DNA of 64,000 nucleotides from contig CAIQQB010000134.1 of NCBI GenBank assembly GCA_903873805.1, positions 1-64,000 of the forward strand, written 5' to 3'. Each line of letters starts with the position of its first letter. The first letter of the stretch is position 1. Origin of the DNA: an uncultured Opitutia bacterium. GTDB taxonomy: Bacteria > Verrucomicrobiota > Verrucomicrobiia > Opitutales > Opitutaceae. This document shows, in pieces, positions 58,978 through 64,000 of this stretch. The notes under the pieces are model-generated. The model had not been told where the DNA came from, made no database searches, and was given only the letters and a program-made list of their open reading frames with translations. The translations under genes were made by a program, and so were the position numbers.

Positions 58978-60389
58978 CGCCTCCGTCCATCCGCCGGCAG
59001 CTGACCCGGCGGTTGCTCCTCGTGCTCTCGCTCCTGCTCTGCGCGGGTCTGGCGGCCATCTGGCTGGCCACGCGTTCCGCCCTCGCGCGCGAATTCGACC
59101 GGGCGCTCGCCGCCCGCGCCGCCGCCGTCGCCACCCTGGTCGAACAGGACGGAGACCGACTCTTCCTCGACAGCACCAATCCGTTGCTGGGTGGCTTCGC
59201 CCACAATCCCCGGGGGGACTTTTTCGAAATCTGGCGGGCCGACGGCACGGTCGCCGCCCGCTCCCCGAGTCTCGCCGGCGGCGATCTGCCGAGAACCGCC
59301 GGGACCTTCGAACGCCCCCGCTTCTTCAACCTCACGCTGCCCAACGGCGAGGACGGCCGGCTGATCGGCTTTGCCTTCACCCCGGAGAACGCCCGCGACG
59401 AGCGCCGCCCGGCCGGCGCGCCCGTCAGCACGCTGGTTGTCGCGGTCAACCGCGAGCGGCTGGATGAAAAGTTCCTTGAGCTCATCGCCATCGTCGGCGC
59501 GGTCGGCGCCCTGCTCCTCGGGGCCACCCTGCTGGTCGTGCCCCGGGTCCTCCGCCGCGGCCTTCAGCCCCTCGACCAGCTCGCGGACCAGGCCGCGCGG
59601 ATCGACGCCGAGACGCTTTCGACCCGCTTCCCGATCGAGTCGCTGCCGATGGAACTCCGCCCCATCGGCGGCCGGCTCAACGACCTGCTCTGCCGGCTCG
59701 AGGGCTCGTTTGAACGCGAGCGTCGTTTCAGCGCCGACCTGGCCCATGAGCTGCGCACCCCCCTCGCCGAGCTCAGCACCCTCGCCGAATGCGCCCTGAA
59801 GTGGCCCGAGACGCGCGATGAGGCCGCCTACCGCGACACTCTCGCCATCGCCCGCCAGATGGAGTCCCTCGTCATCACCATGCTGGCCCTCGCCCGGGGC
59901 GACCGCGGCCAGCTCGCCGGCCACCCCGAACCGACCGACCTCGCCACCCTGATCCCTGAAATCTGGAACCCGTTTACCGCCCGCGCCGCCGCCCGCGGCC
60001 TCGGGTCCTCCGTCGCGGTGAACCCCGCCCCGGTGACGGCCGACCGGACGATGCTCCGCTCCATTCTCGCCAACCTGTTCGACAACGCCGTCGACTATGC
60101 GCCGGCCGGCGGGGAGATTGCCATCAGCGTGGATTCACGGGGGCCCGCGCTGGTGGTCACCGTGGCCAACACCGTGGAGAACCTGAACCCGGAGGATCTC
60201 GACCGGTTCTTCGACCGCTTCTGGCGCAAGGAGGCCGCCCGCACCGGCGGCCGGCATTTCGGCCTGGGCCTCCCGCTGGCCCGCACGTTTGCCAGTGTCA
60301 TGGGTTGGGAGCTGACTGCCCGGCTCGACCGCCCCGGCTGGCTCGTGCTCACCCTCAAAGCACCTTTCCCACGCGCCGGTGTAGCCTGA
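58974..60389 (+). CDS. Sensor histidine kinase with altered G1 box
   Basis: This 471-residue kinase starts at GTG and has two membrane helices (LLLVLSLLLCAGLAAIWLA; LIAIVGAVGALLLGATLLVVP) around a periplasmic sensor. Then come HAMP and the H box RFSADLAHELRTPLAELSTLAE. The ATP domain has the N box (NLFDNAVDYAPAGGEI) and G2 (HFGLGLPLARTFASVMGW). The G1 position, usually D-x-G-x-G, reads VANTVENLNPEDL, so its key Asp is Asn. Some kinases tolerate this; activity is uncertain. It is coupled to the regulator gene. Confidence 0.92.
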   Translation: MTPPSIRRQLTRRLLLVLSLLLCAGLAAIWLATRSALAREFDRALAARAAAVATLVEQDGDRLFLDSTNPLLGGFAHNPRGDFFEIWRADGTVAARSPSLAGGDLPRTAGTFERPRFFNLTLPNGEDGRLIGFAFTPENARDERRPAGAPVSTLVVAVNRERLDEKFLELIAIVGAVGALLLGATLLVVPRVLRRGLQPLDQLADQAARIDAETLSTRFPIESLPMELRPIGGRLNDLLCRLEGSFERERRFSADLAHELRTPLAELSTLAECALKWPETRDEAAYRDTLAIARQMESLVITMLALARGDRGQLAGHPEPTDLATLIPEIWNPFTARAAARGLGSSVAVNPAPVTADRTMLRSILANLFDNAVDYAPAGGEIAISVDSRGPALVVTVANTVENLNPEDLDRFFDRFWRKEAARTGGRHFGLGLPLARTFASVMGWELTARLDRPGWLVLTLKAPFPRAGVA

Positions 60390-60439
60390 CTCGGGCGCAT
60401 CTCCGTCATCTGCAAACTCGGCCGCTTGCTCCGATGTAG

Positions 60440-60478
60440 GCGGGGTGCCCTCACCCCGCGGATTGGGAGCTGCCCAAT
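60440..60478. other. Two adjacent hairpins after the kinase gene
   Basis: GCGGGGTG-CCCT-CACCCCGC (60440-60459) is followed by ATTGGG-AGCTG-CCCAAT (60462-60478). They lie 50-90 bases after the kinase stop and could end its transcript. The first is related to the hairpin after alaS. Confidence 0.5.
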
Positions 60479-60480
60479 GG

Positions 60481-60547
60481 TTCTCCTTCTCGTTCTCGAC
60501 TCGGGCTTTTCGGCATAAAATCCGAGAACGAGTAAGAGAACGAGAAC
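60481..60547. repeat. Inverted hexamer-period repeat
   Basis: TTCTCC, TTCTCG, TTCTCG, ACTCGG (60481-60504) is followed 19 bases later by its near-complement GAGAAC, GAGTAA, GAGAAC, GAGAAC (60524-60547). The two arms could form a long imperfect hairpin. The period is 6, unlike the heptamer arrays. The whole 247-base gap between the kinase and the DUF502 gene is filled by such repeats. Confidence 0.7.
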
Positions 60548-60636
60548 GACATTCAATGAGTGAGTGTGCAGCAAAATGCAGGCTCCCGCAAAAGCCTTGG
60601 CGTCCGGCCGGGTATACCTGATGCTTGCGGCGAACC

Positions 60637-61302
60637 ATGCCCGCCACCAAGTCCCGCCTCGCCATCTTTCGCAACGACTTCTTCTCGGGCCTGCTGCTGC
60701 TTGCCCCGGTCGTCGTGACCGTCTGGGCCCTGGCCAAGATCATCGAGCTGTTTGGCGGCACTTTCTGGTCGGTGTTTTCCTTTCTGCTGCCCAAGTCGCT
60801 GAACAATACGCCCGCGCTCAATCTCGTGTGGGATGTGCTGGCGACCGTCATCATCATGCTGCTGATCGCCGTGCTCGGCCGGCTTTCACGTTACGTGTTC
60901 GGCCGTTACTTTCTCGGCGTCGCCGACCGCACCATCCAGAGCATCCCCGGTGTCAACGCGGTCTACAACACGGTCAAGCAGATCGCGGAGACCTTTGGCC
61001 CGAAAAACCGCCACCTTTTCTCCAAGGTCGTGCTGGTCCAGTTTCCCCGTCCCGGCGTCTGGGCGGTGGGCTTCCTGACCGGCCCCGCCCAGGGCGAGAT
61101 CAAGGCCCGGACGACCGGCGAGCTCTGGAGCGTGTTCGTCCCCACCACCCCCAACCCCACCGGCGGCTTTCTTCTCCTGCTGCCCCGGTCTGAACTGGTG
61201 GAACTGGACATGAGCGTCGGTGACGGGATGAAGCTGATCATCTCCGGCGGCGTCGTTGTGCCGCCCTGGAACGGAAAACACCCCGTCCCGGCGGTCAAAT
61301 AG
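60637..61302 (+). CDS. DUF502 family membrane protein
   Basis: This 221-residue protein (ATG at 60637) has two membrane helices (FFSGLLLLAPVVVTVWALAKII; VWDVLATVIIMLLIAVLGRL) and the DUF502 blocks GRYFLGVADRTIQSIPGVNAVYNTVKQI and VPTTPNPTGGFLLLLPRSELVELDMSVGDGMKLIISGGVV. The family is widespread and its function is unknown, with a link to membrane trafficking suggested in plants. It is followed by the RecO-like gene at 20 bases. Confidence 0.9.
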   Translation: MPATKSRLAIFRNDFFSGLLLLAPVVVTVWALAKIIELFGGTFWSVFSFLLPKSLNNTPALNLVWDVLATVIIMLLIAVLGRLSRYVFGRYFLGVADRTIQSIPGVNAVYNTVKQIAETFGPKNRHLFSKVVLVQFPRPGVWAVGFLTGPAQGEIKARTTGELWSVFVPTTPNPTGGFLLLLPRSELVELDMSVGDGMKLIISGGVVVPPWNGKHPVPAVK

Positions 61303-61322
61303 TCGCTCCGCCGCACGGCCCC

Positions 61323-61940
61323 ATGCCGTCCAAGCTCCTCCAAACCGACGCCTTTATCCTGTTGAAGCGTCCGCCCGCGGACTCGTATCAGGCCTTCACG
61401 GTCTTCGCTCCGGACATCGGCAACCTGCAGGTTCTCCAGCGCCTGCCGAAAAAATCTTCGTCCGGCCAGACCCTGCTCGACCTCTTCGACGAGGCGGCCC
61501 TGCAGTTGGAGAGTTCAAATCAGGGCCGCACGTGGTTTCTCCGCGAGGTGCGACTAATCAACCGGCCCGCCGCCATCGGCCGCAGCTACGACGCCCTGCG
61601 TTTCGCCAGTGCCCTGGCCGCGCTCGTCGCGCGCCATCCGGCCCCCGCCGAAGGCCGCGCGCAACTCTCAGCGCTGCTGCGCACGGCCTTTGCCGCGTTC
61701 GCCACGGCCGGCCGCCCCGACATTGTCTATCTCAAAAGCCTCTACTGCTTTGCCCGCGACGAAGGCCATCCGGTGCGGGAGCAGTGGTTTCCCACCCTGT
61801 CCCCGTCCGATCGTGCCAGCCTCACCACTCTGCTGAATCGCCCCCTGGCCGAGCAGACCGCCGCCCCGGCCGAAGTTGCCCGCCTGCTCGGCCGCCTCGA
61901 AACCTACCTGCGCAGCCACACGGAGATTCTGCTGGAATAA
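61323..61940 (+). CDS. RecO-like protein
   Basis: This 205-residue protein begins KLLQTDAFILLKRPPADSYQAFTVFAPDIGNLQVLQRLPKK, which resembles the RecO OB-fold opening. The rest is helical, like the RecO C-terminal domain (YDALRFASALAALVARH). The zinc-binding cysteine cluster of many RecO proteins is absent; one Cys is seen (YLKSLYCFARDEGHPV). RecO loads RecA at gaps. The call is moderate and rests on the N-terminus. It lies just before a nuclease-helicase gene, which fits DNA repair. Confidence 0.6.
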   Translation: MPSKLLQTDAFILLKRPPADSYQAFTVFAPDIGNLQVLQRLPKKSSSGQTLLDLFDEAALQLESSNQGRTWFLREVRLINRPAAIGRSYDALRFASALAALVARHPAPAEGRAQLSALLRTAFAAFATAGRPDIVYLKSLYCFARDEGHPVREQWFPTLSPSDRASLTTLLNRPLAEQTAAPAEVARLLGRLETYLRSHTEILLE

Positions 61941-61947
61941 AGGTGGC

Positions 61948-61967
61948 GCGCGTTGACCAAAACGCGC
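61948..61967 (+). terminator. Hairpin after the RecO-like gene
   Basis: A 7-bp stem, GCGCGTT-GACCAA-AACGCGC, begins 8 bases after the stop codon. There is no U tract. It is a candidate terminator between the RecO-like gene and the helicase gene. Confidence 0.45.
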
Positions 61968-62141
61968 TGGACTTGGCCTCCCGCCTTTATTCGGCCATAC
62001 GGTTTGCTTTGTAGCGGCGAGCACCAGCGAGCCGATCGCTCCGGCGAGCCGCCCGCCGCCACTGCCCTAGGCCATTGCTCACGTCGTTCCGTTCCGTCTC
62101 CGCCTCGCCGAACTATTTTTTTTCCCGCGGCGATTCGGTTT

Positions 62142-62168
62142 TCCTTCCGGGTGTTCCGTGTGTTCCGT
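62142..62168. repeat. Nonamer-period repeat ahead of the helicase gene
   Basis: Two perfect 9-mers, GTGTTCCGT at 62151 and 62160, follow a diverged copy (TCCTTCCGG). They end 8 bases before the helicase ATG. The 236-base gap holds only this and the hairpin at 61948. Confidence 0.6.
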
Positions 62169-62176
62169 GGGCCCGC

Positions 62177-64000
62177 ATGGATTTTGACCTGGACCAACGC
62201 ACCGCCCGACTTTCGGTCGGCGATCTCGCCGGCTTTGCCATCGGCCCGCGCGACGCCGGCGACGGTCCGGCCGGACTCTGGCGCGCCCAGCTCGGCACCC
62301 GCTGGCACCAGGAACTGCGGACGCAAACGGCCGCCGCCGAGCCCGCCGCGGCCTTCGAGATCGTGGTCGCCGGCCGGATCTTCCACGCCGGCTGGACGCT
62401 CACGCTCACGGGTCGCATCGACCAGATCATTCCCTCCGGCGACACCGTGCTCCTGCGCGAGATCAAGACCACCCTCCGCCCGCTCCCCGCCCCCGAATCC
62501 GAACTGCACGCCGACCACCCGGACTACTTCGCCCAGCTCGCCGCCTACGTCACCCTCGCCCGGCTCGCTCCCGAAAATCTCAAATCTGAAATCTCAAATT
62601 TCAAATCCGCGCCCCCGGCGCGCCTGCACGGCGAGCTCGTCTTCGTCGAGGCCGGCAGCGGCCTGAGCCAGACCATCGCGCTCACCCCGGCGGACGATGC
62701 GCTCTTCCAGGCCCGTCTCACGGCGGTCGTCGATTTTCTCAATCTCCGCCTTCGCGCCCGCGAGCGTCTGCGCACGCTTCGCTTTCAGCCTGCGTTCAGC
62801 GCCCTCCGCGCCGGCCAGGAAACCACGCGAGCCGATCTCGACACCGCCCTGGCCGCCGCCCCCGTGGTGCTCTTCGCCGCCCCCACCGGTTTCGGCAAAA
62901 CCGGCGTTCTGCTCGAATGCGCCCTCACCCAGCTCCGGGCCGGACGCTTCAGCCGGCTCATCTATCTCACCAGCAAATCCACCGGCCAGCTCCACGTCAT
63001 GTCGACCCTGCAGGCCATGACCGCCGTTGACTCCGAAACTCAGAACTCAAAACCCAAAACTCAGAACCGCACCGCGACTCCCGTCGCAGCTTGGCTCATG
63101 CGGCCCAAGCGCGAGCACTGCATCAATCCGATCTTCCACTGCACCCGCGACGCCTGCAGCTACCTCGTGGACCTCGAGTCCCGCTGGCCGAAAAGCGGTC
63201 TCGCGCGTTTCTACCTCGCGGACGACCAGCCCCATGACCTCGAAACCCTGCGCACCGCCGGCCGTGAAGCGCGGCTCTGTCCCTACGAGATCACCCGCGC
63301 CGCCCTCGCGTTCAACGATGTCTGGATCGGCGATTACAACTACGTCTTCGCGCCCGCCAACCGTGGAATTTTCTGCGACCAGCCAGGATTCCTGCCCGCC
63401 GAGACCCTGCTCGTGATCGACGAGGCCCACAACCTGCCCGCCCGCGCCGCCGACGCCCATTCGCACACCGCGCGAGCCGACGACCTGCCCGCGCTGCTCG
63501 CCGAACTTGAGCATCTGTCCGCCCCCGCGCCGCTGACTCGCGCCGTCGACGCCTACGCGCGCCTGCTCGCCGCCCTCACGCCGTGCGACGCACTCGATGC
63601 TGCGCAGGAGGACGATCTGGGCGATGCGCTCGGCGCCGTCGCCCGCGAGGTCGTGGCCCGGCCGCTCGACTTCGCCGCCTTCGGCCCGCATTTTTCCGAG
63701 CTGCTCTGGGAAACCGTCGCGCTCGACGCCTGGTTGCGCGAGAGCGCTTTCCCGCGCCTGCTCTGGTGCCCGCGCGCGGGCGAACTGCGTTTCACCTGCC
63801 TCGACGCTGCCGCACTGATCGGCGAAACCCTGCGCACCTTTGGCGGAGTGATCTTCGCCACCGCTACCCCGGGCCCGGCCAATCTCTTCGCCGAGGCCTG
63901 CGGTCTGGAACCGGTTCCGGTCAATGGGCCCAAACCTGGGGACGGGGCGCTCCCGCCGCGTCAATCCGCCGCAACTGAGGTCCAACCGTCTTGTCGGGTC
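62177..64000 (+). CDS. PD-(D/E)XK nuclease fused to XPD/DinG-type helicase (partial)
   Basis: The frame is open for 608 codons from ATG 62177 to the window end, so the C-terminus is missing. Residues about 70-125 form a RecB/Cas4-like nuclease motif: Asp82 in GRIDQI, Glu95 and Lys97 in LREIKTT, then YFAQLAAY. A helicase follows, with Walker A APTGFGKTG (about 235-243) and DEAH in LLVIDEAHNLPARAAD (414-417). Four cysteines (315, 322, 327, 368) are placed like the XPD iron-sulfur cluster. Two in-frame heptamer repeats insert linkers (LKSEISNFKS near 135; ETQNSKPKTQN near 290). The role is probably DNA repair beside the RecO-like gene. Confidence 0.85.
   Translation, partial: MDFDLDQRTARLSVGDLAGFAIGPRDAGDGPAGLWRAQLGTRWHQELRTQTAAAEPAAAFEIVVAGRIFHAGWTLTLTGRIDQIIPSGDTVLLREIKTTLRPLPAPESELHADHPDYFAQLAAYVTLARLAPENLKSEISNFKSAPPARLHGELVFVEAGSGLSQTIALTPADDALFQARLTAVVDFLNLRLRARERLRTLRFQPAFSALRAGQETTRADLDTALAAAPVVLFAAPTGFGKTGVLLECALTQLRAGRFSRLIYLTSKSTGQLHVMSTLQAMTAVDSETQNSKPKTQNRTATPVAAWLMRPKREHCINPIFHCTRDACSYLVDLESRWPKSGLARFYLADDQPHDLETLRTAGREARLCPYEITRAALAFNDVWIGDYNYVFAPANRGIFCDQPGFLPAETLLVIDEAHNLPARAADAHSHTARADDLPALLAELEHLSAPAPLTRAVDAYARLLAALTPCDALDAAQEDDLGDALGAVAREVVARPLDFAAFGPHFSELLWETVALDAWLRESAFPRLLWCPRAGELRFTCLDAAALIGETLRTFGGVIFATATPGPANLFAEACGLEPVPVNGPKPGDGALPPRQSAATEVQPSCRV
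62575..62609. repeat. Heptamer-period repeat inside the helicase gene, copy 1
   Basis: Five tandem 7-mers are visible: AAATCTC, AAATCTG, AAATCTC, AAATTTC, AAATCCG. They form an in-frame linker between the nuclease motif and the helicase core. Confidence 0.85.
63037..63064. repeat. Heptamer-period repeat inside the helicase gene, copy 2
   Basis: Four tandem 7-mers are visible: AACTCAG, AACTCAA, AACCCAA, AACTCAG. They lie in frame about 25 codons before the first iron-sulfur cysteine. Confidence 0.85.

Noticed and set aside
62113-62518. Minus-strand frames with NTRNTRKEN or HGTHGTPGRK peptides
   Set aside because: These peptides are translations of the nonamer-period repeat and of the helicase gene's mirror strand, not of a gene.
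1-64000. tRNA, rRNA, CRISPR, insertion sequence, phage or integrase
   Set aside because: I looked on both strands and saw no cloverleaf, rRNA block, spaced identical repeat, transposase or attachment-site pair that I could support.

Overview
The window is G+C-rich DNA (about two thirds G+C by eye) from a motile bacterium with an outer membrane: it has P- and L-ring genes, a Kdo transferase and an exosortase. The gene content, the flagellar gene order, the exosortase and the many short-period interspersed repeats fit Verrucomicrobiota, most likely Opitutaceae. That assignment is an inference, because no rRNA gene is present. I saw no tRNA, rRNA, CRISPR array, insertion sequence or integrase.

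Positions 42-6449 hold two minus-strand genes: an AsmA-like envelope protein and a DUF5107/TPR protein. Positions 6785-37882 are one long flagellar island, all on the minus strand. It reads as three transcription units. Unit A (37882 down to 23142) is flgB-flgC-fliE-fliF-fliG-fliH-fliI-fliJ-motE-like-fliK-flgD-flgE-fliL-fliM-fliN-fliO-fliP-fliQ-fliR. Unit B (22996 down to 15521) is flhB-flhA-flhF-unknown-fliA-motA-motB-small Cys protein. Unit C (15250 down to 6785) is flgF-flgG-flgA-flgH-flgI-flgJ-flgN-flgK-flgL-fliW-csrA-small protein. Each unit is preceded by a sigma-54-like -24/-12 element lying very close to the first start codon. Together the units encode the basal body, rod, rings, export gate and ATPase, hook, hook-filament junction, stator, sigma-28 and the CsrA-FliW switch. 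Flagellin, filament cap, a sigma-54 activator, FlhG and the core chemotaxis genes are not in the window.

Positions 38135-41963 hold regulatory genes next to the island: a response regulator fused to a degenerate HD-GYP domain, CheD, an HDOD protein, a proline-rich membrane protein and a doubtful small gene. Positions 42236-49299 hold alaS (plus strand), then waaA, an exosortase, a small unknown gene and fabF (minus strand). Positions 49512-54601 form a plus-strand cluster with a HIT protein, PhoH, an unknown protein, a PgpH-like 7TM-HD phosphodiesterase and YbeY. Positions 54731-64000 hold two unknown multi-spanning membrane proteins, an OmpR-type two-component system, a DUF502 protein, a RecO-like protein and the first 608 codons of a nuclease-helicase fusion that runs off the window.

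Three patterns cut across the window. First, degenerate 7-bp-period repeats occur at nine places, five of them in frame inside genes, including the essential alaS. Second, most flagellar start codons are preceded directly by CC, with no visible Shine-Dalgarno sequence. Third, several regulatory proteins keep their fold signature but lose catalytic residues: FlhF, the HD-GYP domain, the YbeY third metal ligand and the histidine kinase G1 box.
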